From Saprospiraceae bacterium (GTDB lineage Bacteria; Bacteroidota; Bacteroidia; Chitinophagales; Saprospiraceae), in assembly GCA_013140975.1 (NCBI GenBank), contig JABFRV010000046.1, forward strand, positions 1-63,665: a DNA stretch of 63,665 nt. Reading direction: 5' to 3'. Shown one piece after another: positions 1-9,052 of this stretch. The notes below the pieces were generated by a model. That model was not told the DNA's origin and ran no database searches. It saw only the letters and a program-made list of their open reading frames with translations. The translations under genes and the position numbers were made by a program. Every line of letters begins with the position of its first letter. Positions within the stretch are counted from its first letter, which is position 1.

Positions 1-334
1 GTTATTGATAAACATGCGGACGATGAAGTAAAAAAGAAAAAATTATCTGTCCTTACTATATGTAATTATTGACCAAATAGGAAAATTCAAGCAAGCATTT
101 ACCATCAGTGAATTCCGAAGTTTAGATTTCATCAATCATACTGCTGAATTTATTTACTATTATTTTTTAAAGAAGTTAAAATTATTGGCAGAGAAAAATT
201 AATTCTGGAAAAATGGAAAATATATTTTGATTAAATATACTGCCTAAAGACCCTTAAGTATAAGAACATGAAGTTAGAAATAATCCAATAAAACCGCAAT
301 TCTAAAATAAAAGGCTTTTTAAAACAAAGTATAT
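1..334. other. AT-rich non-coding flank, no gene supported
   Basis: I see no convincing gene. One plus-strand frame stays open from about position 32 to the TAA at 200-202 and another runs from the window edge to a TGA near 70. Neither gives a peptide I recognise. They could be eroded remnants, which fits the broken genes to the right. Confidence 0.4.
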
Positions 335-817
335 TTACAAGCCAATTATTTTATCTGCTTCTCTTAATCCGCTTAAATACGCCCCGTGAACAGTTGAATA
401 ATAATCTTTATGTGTGTGTTCACCGGCAAAGCATAGCTTACCATTCACTTCACCTGCTAAATCGTCAAAATGTTGCATTTTTGTACTAACAGCAGTGTAT
501 GAATTTGCACCAAATGAATTTTCATTGCTTTGCCATTTGGTTCTTAAAAGACTAGTTGGATTCGGAATTTTACTTCCATATATATCTCGTAAATGAGTCA
601 TTATTTCAGCAATGATTTGAGAGTCAGACATTTTTTCAGTTTTACGAGCATAATCTGCATAAGCAAAAGTAATTAAGGCATTTGCACCTGGATGAATTTT
701 GTTGACATTTACAAAAACATTAAATTTATCCATTATTTCAGGTGTGTATGAAATATATTGCTCACCATCCCAAAATGCACTATCCCATTTAAGTAAGAAT
801 TTATTTATACAATTCAT
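335..817 (-). pseudogene. 5'-truncated flavin amine oxidase (C-terminal fragment)
   Basis: This 160-residue product is the C-terminal third of a flavin-containing amine oxidase (monoamine/polyamine oxidase fold). The tail carries the FAD-contacting signature GEHTHKDYYSTVHGAYLSG followed by REA, which lies at the extreme C terminus of the family, and the beginning (NKFLLKWDSAFWDG) matches the substrate-domain part. Intact members are about 430-500 residues with an N-terminal Rossmann dinucleotide motif near residue 10. That half is missing, and the homology stops at about 817, where an unrelated gene fragment of opposite direction begins. It is therefore most likely a non-functional remnant cut by rearrangement. 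An assembly chimera is the alternative. Confidence 0.8.
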
Positions 818-819
818 AG

Positions 820-1664
820 TTGTTTACAGTCCTCTGAATGGAAGTACGCTAGGAATTGGCAATACTTTTGTAAACGGAACAGTTACTGATGGTTCCAGTA
901 ATAGTGCGACATGTTCGTTTGTTGTAAATATAAAGGCTGCTTCAGAAATCTGTGACAATAATTTGGATGATGACTGTGATGGTCAAACAGACGAAGGATG
1001 TAACGACATTGATGGAGATGGAATAGAAAACTCTGCAGATAATTGCCCGTTAGTATCTAATCCAGGTCAAGAAGATTCCGATTGTGATGGGGTTGGAAAT
1101 GTTTGTGATGTGTGTCCAGGTGGAAACGATAAGATCGACAATGATAACAATGGTTTGCCTGATTGCAAATACAAGCCATTTAACTATTCAACTCTTCATG
1201 CAAGTTGGAAATGTGGAAGCAATAAAGCATATTTATGTCATATTGTTGGAAATTACAATACTCTTTGTATAAGCTGGAACGCAATTCAAGCTCATTTAAA
1301 TCATGGTGATTACCTAGGGCCTTGTAATCAGGCTAAGTGTAATAATACAGTATCTAAAGATGAAGGGGAAATTCCTAGCTTGGAACAATTTAACGAGAAT
1401 CATGAAGAAGAACTATCAATTGATATTACTCCTAATCCAAATGACGGAAATTTTGTTCTTCATTTAGATGGGCTTCATGAGTATCATGGAATTATAGAAA
1501 TAGTGAATATTGCAGGCAAGGTCATATATTATTCTGAAGTTGATGAACCTGAAAATCACGTACATCTCAATTTAGACTTAAGAAATCTGGTTGAAGGCAA
1601 TTACTTATTAAAATATAAGGATAAGGAGTATGTGTTTAATAAATTAATTGTAATTGTTAAGTAG
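820..1664 (+). pseudogene. 5'-truncated HYR / thrombospondin-3 / T9SS surface protein
   Basis: This is the C-terminal part of a large secreted adhesin-like protein. In order it shows the end of a HYR (Ig-like hyalin repeat) domain (SPLNGSTLGIGNTFVNG, then TCSFVV), a Cys/Asp-rich stretch with thrombospondin type 3 calcium loops (DIDGDGIENSADNCP, DSDCDGVGNVCD), a small cysteine domain ending QAHLNHGDYLGPC, and a Por-secretion type A sorting domain starting ITPNPNDGNF. The open frame extends left to an ATG at 699, but the first 40 residues are just the antisense of the amine oxidase fragment. No signal peptide is present, so the product could not be exported normally. I treat it as a 3' remnant fused at a breakpoint near 818. 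Confidence 0.8.
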
Positions 1665-1772
1665 GTTAAAGGATTAATGTGCAAGTTAAGAGCTTGAGCA
1701 AGCATCGGATATTAACAGGAACCAGAAATGTATTCTAACAATCTTTAAGTAGTTTAGAATATGGGTTAATAA

Positions 1773-1806
1773 AAAATGCCAATCGAAATAACTCGATTGG
1801 CATTTT
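1773..1806 (+). terminator. Rho-independent terminator, 14-bp stem
   Basis: A perfect 14-bp inverted repeat (1773-1786 with 1793-1806) surrounds a six-base loop. The stem core is TGCCAATCGA, flanked by an A-run on the left and a T-run on the right. The symmetry would let it act in both directions. It lies about 110 bases after the truncated T9SS gene and just before the left end of the IS1380 relic. Confidence 0.85.
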
Positions 1807-1850
1807 AATTATTTTCAATTCGCACAATTATTTTCTATTTTGATCTAATT

Positions 1851-3299
1851 GAGTTTAGCCCAAATTTTTCAGTTGGATAAACAAAAGAATATCTAACATA
1901 TTGAAAGACAGAAGTTATAAGATAGGCATACCTTGTAAGAAAAACTAACATGGAATTCGGAGGATTTATAATTAATTATAGTGACAAAGAAGTTAGCCCA
2001 CATGGAGGCATGATATTGATGCAAGAGTTACTGGAAAAAACAGGAATCAAGCAATCGATTTTAGATATAGGACTTCCACAGATCAAATCACCAAATTCAC
2101 ATAAATCGATAGATATAGTTGTATCATTTTCTGTTTCAAGTTGGTGTGGTGCCAATAAACTTCTGCAAACGGAACATGCCAGATACTATGAAGTGTTGAA
2201 AAAGTTGTTTCAGTTAAAAAAGATACCTAGTCATGTAACCTTTGGAAGATTTTTCAAGAAATTTAGATGGGCGACAAATGATAATTTTTTTCCACAGATA
2301 TCACAATGGTATTTTTTACGAATCCAGATAGATCGTATTACATTAGACTTTGACTCTATGGAAATAACAAGGTATGGTGAACAACAAGGAAGTAAGAAAG
2401 GATATAATCCAAAGAAGAAGGAACGGGCAAGTCATCATCCCCTAATTGCCTATATTAGTGAATTGCGAATGATTGCCAATGGTTGGCTTAGAATTGGAAA
2501 TACAACAAGTTTCAGTTCATTTGAAAATTTTTTTGAAGAAACAATGCGAATACTAGAAGGGAAGACAATCGGATTAGTGAGAGCAGACAGTGGTTTTTTC
2601 AGCAAAAGCGTGATGGAAATGTCGGGATTAAAACAAATGTCCTATGTAATATCATGTCGGTTAGTCAAGTCAATCCAACATATAATATATAATACACAGA
2701 AAGGGAATATAATAGACAAAGGTATATGGATTAGTGATTAATGGTATCAGGCACAAAAATGGATAGAACCAAGAAGGATAACTATAATTATACAGAATAG
2801 ACACACTCCCCCAAAAGCAGGAGGTATAATCATAACATTATTCGGTAAAGAAGAAAAAATGACAGACTACCGATTTAGTGTATTGATTACAAATCAAACA
2901 TTACCCGCAGAACAAATTTGGAATTAATAAAGAGGAAGGGCAGATGCAGAAAATAGGATCAAGGAGTTAAAATATGACTTTGCAATTGAAGGATTTGTAA
3001 TGAAAGAGTTTTTCGCCACCGAAGCTACCTTTAGAATGGTGAAAATAGCTATAATTTGGCAAGCTTGTTTAGACAATGTATTCTGCAAAGTCCCGTCCAA
3101 TCGAGACTTCAGAGTATCAGATTGAAATGTTTTACAGTTGGATGATGGTTTACAAAAGAAGTCAATAGTAAGATATTTAATATGGCATAAAAAATGAAAA
3201 ATCGACAATAGATGGATGGATTATTCGCTAAATATGAATTTCTCAAGTTTCCAATTGAGTTGAAAACTTAAGTTCAACTGAAAAATTTAGTATAAACTC
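1851..3299 (+). mobile_element. Degenerate IS1380-family insertion sequence
   Basis: The element is bounded by imperfect inverted repeats of about 26-27 bp. The left end (from 1851) begins GAGTTTAGCCCAAATTTTTC, and the complement of the right end (3299 inward to 3273) begins GAGTTTATACTAAATTTTTC. The central bases differ and the rest matches. Three more bases outside each end also match (ATT), so the exact tip is uncertain. The four flanking bases (AATT left, AATC right) could be a decayed target duplication. Inside is one transposase reading frame with several stops, so the copy cannot move on its own. Confidence 0.85.
1950..3263 (+). pseudogene. IS1380-family transposase, inactivated
   Basis: The frame opens at 1950 and encodes 263 residues up to a TAA at 2739-2741, then continues in the same frame through a double TAA at 2925-2930 and a TGA at 3123-3125. 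All three acidic regions of an IS1380 DDE transposase can be read: LDFDSMEITRYGEQQGS with the family signature GYNPKKKERASHHPL, LVRADSGFFS, and after the stops RGRADAENRIKELKYDF with ATEATFRMV. The tail appears to need a further frameshift before the right inverted repeat. The multiple stops with otherwise intact homology indicate an old, decaying insertion. No intact copy is present in this window. Confidence 0.85.
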
Positions 3300-3378
3300 A
3301 ATCCATTCCAAGTAATAATTAATTACTTCCAATTATAGCTATAATTCTATTTATAGCTTTTATAGTATTAAATGAACT

Positions 3379-5145
3379 TTACTTTCGATCAGAAGCTTTC
3401 TGAATTCTTAGCGGTCTTCCTTTAAAAACACCGTCATTAGATTTAAGCATTTGATCAGCGCTAAATGTATCGACCATAAAGAATGAGTAGACACCTTTCA
3501 TTTCAATGTCTTTGACAGCTCTGCCACTTACTTTGGTTGTTTTGAATATAATCTCTCGAAGATCATCGTATTTGATCTCGTCTTTTTTACCAAGATTGAT
3601 AAATAATCGAATCTGTTCTCCATCACCGCCACTTCTCCTTCCAGAATCGCTTCTTCCGGAATCTCTTCTTCCTGAGTCAGATCTTCCTGAATCATTTCTT
3701 CCTCGTTCGCCACGTGATCGACCGGAATCTGATCTACCTCTATCTCTTCCTGATTCAAATGAATTTCTTCCGGTTCTTGAAGTGCCAAATGCCCTGTCAG
3801 CACTGGATCTTGAAGAACGATCTCTTTCATCAACATTGAGATCATCATCAGAATTATTCAGTTTCATCTTACTGATTTCAGAGTGTAGAAGTTTTTTAAC
3901 GATGTCTTCTTTACTCAATTTCATGATAGGCCATACAAGATCATTGTTAAGTTCCGGTAAGGCTTCAGTTTCTTCCTGAGCAAATGTGTCGATAAATTGT
4001 TTTAGTCTGCTGCTAACAATGTCTTGACCTTTAGGAATTTGATAGCGTTCAAATTTTACATTGATTAATTTCTCAATCTGATGTAGTTTATATGCTTCTC
4101 TAGTATGTAATAAAGCGATGGATATTCCTTTTTGACCTGCTCTCGCAGTTCTTCCGGAACGGTGAGTATAGTTTTCAATATCATCCGGTAGATGAAAATG
4201 AATGATGTGTGTTAAGTTTTTAACATCAATTCCTCTGGCAGCAACATCAGTCGCTAATAATACTTTAATAGCTTTATGACGAAAACGATGCATAACCTTA
4301 TCACGTTGTGCCTGTGCAAGATCTCCATGAAGACAGTCAGCAGTGTAACCATCTCTGATAAGATGATCACTTACTTCCTGCGTTTCCCTTTTAGTAGAGC
4401 AGAATACGATACCATAAAAGTCATCATGAAAGTCAACGATTCTTCTTAACGCAGGATATTTATCCCTTGCTTGTACAACCGAGTATTGATGTGAGATGTT
4501 TTGTTGTGCAGCGTTTTTCTTGCCAATCGTTATTTCTTCCGGATTGTTAAGATAAGTGTTTGCAATCTTTCGGATGTCAGCGGACATCGTTGCTGAAAAC
4601 AAACCTGTTAATTTTTCTGCCGGAGTTTTACTTAAAATGCTTTCCATGTCATCGCGAAATCCCATGTTGAGCATTTCATCAGCTTCATCCAATACTACTG
4701 TATTAATTTTTCCTAACTTAATTACTTTGCGATCAATTAAATCGATTAACCTTCCGGGAGTTGCTACAATAATATGTGCTGATTGTTTTAATTCTCTGAT
4801 CTGATTCACAATGCTGGCTCCACCATAAACAGCAACTATTTTTATTCCTCTTAAATATTTAGAATAATTTTTTAAATCAGAAGTAATCTGATTACACAAT
4901 TCACGTGTAGGGGTGATAATAAGTGCTTGTGTATGACTCTCAGTTGTATCAATATTTTGTAAGATTGGAGTACCAAAAGCTGCGGTCTTACCGGTACCAG
5001 TTTGGGCCAATGCTAATAAATCTGATTTTCTACTTAAAAAGAAGGGAACTGCGAGTTTCTGAACGTCGGTAGGATTTTCAAAACCAAGTTCAGTTAAAGC
5101 TTTACAAATCGGTTCACTCAAACCGAGACTCTCAAATGGATTCAT
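3379..5145 (-). CDS. DEAD-box ATP-dependent RNA helicase (DeaD/CsdA type)
   Basis: An ATP-driven RNA helicase, expected to remodel rRNA and mRNA structure in the cytoplasm, often important in the cold. Visible motifs in order: Q motif near the start (FENPTDVQ), Walker A AQTGTGKT at about residue 47, PTREL, VATPGR, DEAD at about residue 152, SAT, then in the second RecA lobe VLLATDVAARGID and HRSGRTAR. After about residue 435 comes a low-complexity Arg/Ser/Asp/Gly linker (repeated SDSGR units) and a C-terminal RNA-binding domain of the DbpA type (IRLFINLGKKDEIKYDDLREII, VSGRAVKDIEMK), the normal layout of Bacteroidota DeaD proteins. At 588 residues it is full length. It is transcribed alone from a probable promoter at 5226-5233. 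The repetitive linker codons may be prone to length variation. Confidence 0.95.
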   Translation of the reverse strand: MNPFESLGLSEPICKALTELGFENPTDVQKLAVPFFLSRKSDLLALAQTGTGKTAAFGTPILQNIDTTESHTQALIITPTRELCNQITSDLKNYSKYLRGIKIVAVYGGASIVNQIRELKQSAHIIVATPGRLIDLIDRKVIKLGKINTVVLDEADEMLNMGFRDDMESILSKTPAEKLTGLFSATMSADIRKIANTYLNNPEEITIGKKNAAQQNISHQYSVVQARDKYPALRRIVDFHDDFYGIVFCSTKRETQEVSDHLIRDGYTADCLHGDLAQAQRDKVMHRFRHKAIKVLLATDVAARGIDVKNLTHIIHFHLPDDIENYTHRSGRTARAGQKGISIALLHTREAYKLHQIEKLINVKFERYQIPKGQDIVSSRLKQFIDTFAQEETEALPELNNDLVWPIMKLSKEDIVKKLLHSEISKMKLNNSDDDLNVDERDRSSRSSADRAFGTSRTGRNSFESGRDRGRSDSGRSRGERGRNDSGRSDSGRRDSGRSDSGRRSGGDGEQIRLFINLGKKDEIKYDDLREIIFKTTKVSGRAVKDIEMKGVYSFFMVDTFSADQMLKSNDGVFKGRPLRIQKASDRK

Positions 5146-5159
5146 AAATTTTGTTTCTG

Positions 5160-5233
5160 CGGACTCTTATCCTCATACGTCCGTCCGAACAAATTCAAGG
5201 ATCCTGGTCCAAATTAATTAAAGCGCAAAGGTA
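5160..5233 (-). promoter_or_regulatory. Promoter and leader hairpin of the DEAD-box helicase
   Basis: On the minus strand TACCTTTG (5233-5226) matches the Bacteroidota minus-7 box TAnnTTTG. Transcription would begin near 5218, giving a leader of about 70 bases. Within it CGGAC (5160-5164) can pair with GTCCG (5179-5183), and an extra TCCG offers an alternative register. This hairpin ends 15 bases before the ATG, so it might influence translation. The promoter is inference from consensus; the hairpin is seen directly. Confidence 0.45.
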
Positions 5234-5297
5234 AGTTAAATAATTTGTATAATTTTTTCATTCACAAATAATTAAAGAATAACAGTTGAGTTTCAAA

Positions 5298-5966
5298 TTA
5301 AAATCGAGTTTGAAATCCATTAGAAAAAATTAAAGAAATTCCGATATGATGGAATTTTTCATTTGTATTAGTAGCTGAGGATTGGGGATTTAGCTGCTTA
5401 TTCCAATCCTGAAGATTAAAGTCTTCCCAGGGAAGAGAATAGAAAAGTCTGACTAATAATCCCATTCTTTCACTTAATGGAAAATCTAATTGAGAGTAAA
5501 ATGTAGAGCCATAACGATTTTGTGTTAATTGATTAATTTTATCATCACTTCCGGATATTCTGTTTTTAATATTTAATATTTGTAAATCAATAGTAGTGCC
5601 CAATGCAAATAAACCTCTGGCAGATTCCAGTCCAAGAGAGAAAAACTGCTTTTTGAAAAAATACTCATTCTTTATTTCAGATGTGCCTGACGCAAGAGAA
5701 GAGATTTTATTGATATCATTGGACCAAGATCCGGTGAGCGCAACGGAATTAATCTGGTACCGCAATCCTAAATGAATACCATGAAGGCCATTCAAAGAAC
5801 TTAATTTTTGTGAATATTCTGGATGGCTTAAGTTATGTTCAGCAATAAGATCGTTTAATCGAAGAGCTTCAGACCATAAATATTGATACCCAACCTGAAA
5901 ATTAAATTGAGCATCTGCGCTAATTAGAACAAATTTAAAAATCAGAATATATAGGAGCCTGTACAT
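5298..5966 (-). CDS. Putative outer-membrane beta-barrel protein
   Basis: I do not recognise a named family. The product of about 222 residues starts with a hydrophobic signal peptide ending near SADAQF, and continues with alternating polar/aromatic strands (FNFQVGYQYLW, IHLGLRYQI, ISLIFSNGFQTRF) ending in a C-terminal phenylalanine, all typical of a small outer-membrane barrel. An upstream ATG at 5981 would add five residues; I prefer the Met at 5966 because the signal peptide then has a usual length. It sits upstream of the helicase on the same strand but the helicase has its own promoter, so co-transcription is doubtful. It resembles PorP/SprF-like barrels only in general character. Confidence 0.6.
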   Translation of the reverse strand: MYRLLYILIFKFVLISADAQFNFQVGYQYLWSEALRLNDLIAEHNLSHPEYSQKLSSLNGLHGIHLGLRYQINSVALTGSWSNDINKISSLASGTSEIKNEYFFKKQFFSLGLESARGLFALGTTIDLQILNIKNRISGSDDKINQLTQNRYGSTFYSQLDFPLSERMGLLVRLFYSLPWEDFNLQDWNKQLNPQSSATNTNEKFHHIGISLIFSNGFQTRF

Positions 5967-6088
5967 CAATATAAAATACAAAAATATTAAATATATATAA
6001 AATTAATGTAATTATTTTAATTTGATGTAGCAGGGCAAGAATTATAGTGAGAAGCGATTAAATTTGTGAAAGAATTAGAATTATAAGA

Positions 6089-7945
6089 ATGGAGATTGTA
6101 GACAGAATATTAAAAAATCAGTGGCAAAGTTTGTCCCTAATAATTTTAGTGGCGGTATTACTTTATTTCAGAAGTTTTAGCTTCGGATTTGCGTTAGATG
6201 ATACGATTGTATATGATGAAAATAAGTTTGTTGCCAAAGGTTTTAAGGGTATTAGGGATATCTTAAGCAAAGAATCATTCACAGGATATTTTGATAAGCA
6301 GCAGGATTATGTAGCCGGAGCAAGGTATAGACCCCTATCCTTGGTAACATTTGCAATTGAACATCAGATATGGGGTAAAAAACCAGAACTGGCGCATGTT
6401 ATTAATGTAATCATTTATGCTTTCTGCGGGATTGTCTTATATGGTTTTTTAAGACGAATTACGAATTCTCAAAAATGGGCAGCTGTATTAGCTTTAATCG
6501 GTGCGCTTTTATTTATTGCGCATCCCATACATACTGAAGCAGTGGCCAATATTAAGGGCCGTGATGAAATGATGTGTATGTTATTTTGCCTTTTGACACT
6601 CAATAATATTTTAGATTATGTAGATAAAAATGAAAAGAAGTATTTAATTTATGGATTGCTGAATTATTTCCTAGCTCTGATGTCAAAGGAGAATGCGATA
6701 ACTTTTTTGGCAATTATACCTTTAACTCTTTATTTTTTTAAAAACCTTGGATTTATTGAAAGCATCAGAAAAACCTGGATGATCTGGATTCCGGCAATCT
6801 TATTTCTCATTATAAGAAGTAAGGTCATTGGATTTTTTCTTAATAACGGAGGTGTTGTTACTGATCTTATGAATAATCCATTTGTTGGAATGAGATTGGA
6901 TGAGAAAATTTCTACGATATTTTATTGCATTGGTTGGTATATAAAATTATTATTTATTCCGCATCCTTTAACACATGATTATTATCCTTATCATGTACCA
7001 AAAGTAGGATTTGATGATGCAATAAGTTGGCTAGGAATTATTTTTATTCTTGCAATTTTAATACTTTCTTTTTTGTTCAGGGAGAAGAATAAATTGCAAT
7101 GGTATTCTGTTTTATTTTTCTTTATTACAATTTCAATTGTAGCAAATATAGTATTTCCGGTCGGGACATTTATGAATGAAAGGTTCTTGTTTATTCCATC
7201 GATCGCATTCATTTTGGTTTTTATTGAACTTATAAATTGGGTTATAAAAAAATTACCACAATTGACTTCAGTGACATATTTCTGTGTCGGATTAATATTT
7301 TTATTGTATAGTGTAAGAACTTTTACAAGGGTTCCCGATTGGATGAGTGGAGATTCCTTAAATTTTTCTGCTATAAAAGTTTCGGAAAACAGTGCCAGGA
7401 TAAATTTATTTACTGGTGTGTCTTATTTTAAACGTGCGGAAGTAGAAGCGCAACCGACGGCTAAGAAAAAATTATTAGATGAAGCGACGAGATATATTGA
7501 TAGATCTCTTTATATTTTTCCTACGTATGGTCAGGCATTGAATATGAAGGCAGGAATACTTGCGGAATATCATAAAATGAGCGGAGGAACCGAAGACTTT
7601 CTTATCCATATAGTAAAAGTAGTGGAGAAAGAACCCAATTTAAAGTTTGTCAATGATTATCTGAAGTATATTGCTCAGGATCCCAGTAACAAGTCTTTGT
7701 TGTATGAATTCTATTCAAATACCGGGTATGAATTATTCTTTAAGAAACAAAAAAGAGTTGATCTTGCGATTCAATATCTTGAAGAGGCTTACAAATTAAG
7801 AAGAAACGAAAAACTCGTACTTGAGCGCCTAATTGAAGTTTATTCTATAGCACCAACTTTAAGGGGAGTAACAGCAAAGCAAGTTTCAGAATTTAAAAAC
7901 AGATTAGATGAATTAAAACTATTTTATCAAGTAATTTTGCGGTAA
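6089..7945 (+). CDS. GT-C-type multi-pass membrane protein with TPR tail (TMTC-like)
   Basis: A 618-residue protein with about ten hydrophobic segments followed by a soluble helical C terminus. The N-terminal part has the features of the TMTC/PMT-like glycosyltransferase superfamily: an acidic loop after the first membrane segment (FALDDTIVYDENKF), RYRPLSLVTFAIEHQIWG, and HPIHTEAVANIKGRDE, which in TMTC proteins lines the lipid-sugar site. From about residue 420 onward there are tetratricopeptide-like helices (NSARINLFTGVSYFKRAE, QALNMKAGILAEYH, AIQYLEEAYKLRR). It could glycosylate exported proteins or lipids; the substrate is unknown. Its stop overlaps the start of dprA by one base (TAATG), so the two are probably co-translated, although their functions look unrelated. 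Confidence 0.7.
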   Translation: MEIVDRILKNQWQSLSLIILVAVLLYFRSFSFGFALDDTIVYDENKFVAKGFKGIRDILSKESFTGYFDKQQDYVAGARYRPLSLVTFAIEHQIWGKKPELAHVINVIIYAFCGIVLYGFLRRITNSQKWAAVLALIGALLFIAHPIHTEAVANIKGRDEMMCMLFCLLTLNNILDYVDKNEKKYLIYGLLNYFLALMSKENAITFLAIIPLTLYFFKNLGFIESIRKTWMIWIPAILFLIIRSKVIGFFLNNGGVVTDLMNNPFVGMRLDEKISTIFYCIGWYIKLLFIPHPLTHDYYPYHVPKVGFDDAISWLGIIFILAILILSFLFREKNKLQWYSVLFFFITISIVANIVFPVGTFMNERFLFIPSIAFILVFIELINWVIKKLPQLTSVTYFCVGLIFLLYSVRTFTRVPDWMSGDSLNFSAIKVSENSARINLFTGVSYFKRAEVEAQPTAKKKLLDEATRYIDRSLYIFPTYGQALNMKAGILAEYHKMSGGTEDFLIHIVKVVEKEPNLKFVNDYLKYIAQDPSNKSLLYEFYSNTGYELFFKKQKRVDLAIQYLEEAYKLRRNEKLVLERLIEVYSIAPTLRGVTAKQVSEFKNRLDELKLFYQVILR

Positions 7946-9048
7946 TGAGCCCCTACTACTATGAAATTGCCCTAAGCAAGATTCCACATGTTGGTCCTGT
8001 AAGTGCACGTCTTCTCATCAGTTATTGTGGAAGTGCTGAAGCAGTATTTAAAGAAAAAAAAAGCAAGCTTCTTGCGATACCGGGAATTGGTCCTTCGACG
8101 GTTGATCAGTTAAGAATAGAAACTGTTCAAAAAGAAATTGAACAAGAAATACAATTTCTTAATAAATATAATATTTCAGCACTTTATTATCTGGACAAAG
8201 CGTTCCCGTCGAGACTAAAACATTTTTCAGACATTCCTATCCTACTATATTACAAGGGAAATGGAGATCTAAACCAACTTCGTACTGTCGCCATAGTTGG
8301 AACAAGAAATGTAACTGAGTATGGCAAGATGGTAACCCATCGGATTATTACGGAATTAAAATCAGCTGAAGTTGTTATTGTAAGCGGCTTGGCATATGGG
8401 GTAGACACAATTGCTCATCGCCAATGCATTCAAGAAGAAATTCCAACAATAGGCGTATTGGGTCATGGTTTAGATAAGATGTATCCTGCAAGTAATAAAT
8501 CTTTGGCCGATAAAATGATTTTCAATGGTGGATTGTTGACGCAATTCGGGATAAATACAAAACCCGACCGTGAGAATTTTCCTGCGCGGAATAAGATTAT
8601 AGCAGCTTTAGCGGATGCTACAATTGTGATTGAATCAAGAAAAAAAGGAGGAAGTATAATTACTGCAGAATTTGCCAACGAATATAATAAAGATGTATTT
8701 GCAGTTCCGGGACGGATTAACGACGAGTTTTCTGAGGGTTGTAATGAGTTAATTCGCCTCAACAAGGCAATGATATTACATTCAGCAGAAGATCTTATGG
8801 AAGTGATGCAATGGAAATTAGATAAGAAAGAACTTTTTAGTAAGCGAAGGGCAGAATTGGTTTTTGATCTTGAACCTGATGAAAATTCAGTAGTAAATGT
8901 TCTTGATCGCGAGAACAAAATTCATGTAGACCTCTTGCATAAAAAACTTAACTTTACACCTGGATTATTAGCTGCTATACTCTTAAATTTGGAATTCAAA
9001 GGAGTAATAAAAGAGTTGCCGGGAAAATATTATTTATTAAATAATTAG
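7945..9048 (+). CDS. dprA: DNA-processing protein DprA
   Basis: DprA binds incoming single-stranded DNA during transformation and loads RecA on it. The 367-residue protein starts with helix-hairpin-helix motifs (IPHVGPVSARLL, IPGIGPSTVDQL), followed by the Rossmann-like core with GTRNVTEYGK, SGLAYGVDTIAH, GHGLDKMYPASN and FPARNKIIAALAD, and ends in a winged-helix domain (ENKIHVDLLHKKLNFTPG). Length and domain order are those of a complete DprA. The ATG overlaps the stop of the preceding membrane protein by one base, implying translational coupling. No other competence genes occur in this window; radA at 13.7 kb is the only functionally related neighbour. Confidence 0.95.
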   Translation: MSPYYYEIALSKIPHVGPVSARLLISYCGSAEAVFKEKKSKLLAIPGIGPSTVDQLRIETVQKEIEQEIQFLNKYNISALYYLDKAFPSRLKHFSDIPILLYYKGNGDLNQLRTVAIVGTRNVTEYGKMVTHRIITELKSAEVVIVSGLAYGVDTIAHRQCIQEEIPTIGVLGHGLDKMYPASNKSLADKMIFNGGLLTQFGINTKPDRENFPARNKIIAALADATIVIESRKKGGSIITAEFANEYNKDVFAVPGRINDEFSEGCNELIRLNKAMILHSAEDLMEVMQWKLDKKELFSKRRAELVFDLEPDENSVVNVLDRENKIHVDLLHKKLNFTPGLLAAILLNLEFKGVIKELPGKYYLLNN

Positions 9049-9052
9049 AGTT

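Noticed and set aside
2924..3208. Minus-strand frame of 94 residues in the IS1380 region
   Set aside because: It lies opposite the C-terminal transposase remnant, whose sense-strand reading shows clear family motifs.
3506..3979. Long open frame opposite the DEAD-box helicase linker
   Set aside because: It is the antisense of the Ser/Arg/Asp repeat linker; low-complexity Ser/Leu/Pro content shows a mirror of the repeats and not a gene.
8463..8918. Minus-strand frame of 151 residues opposite dprA
   Set aside because: dprA motifs on the plus strand cover the same bases; Ser/Arg-rich shadow.
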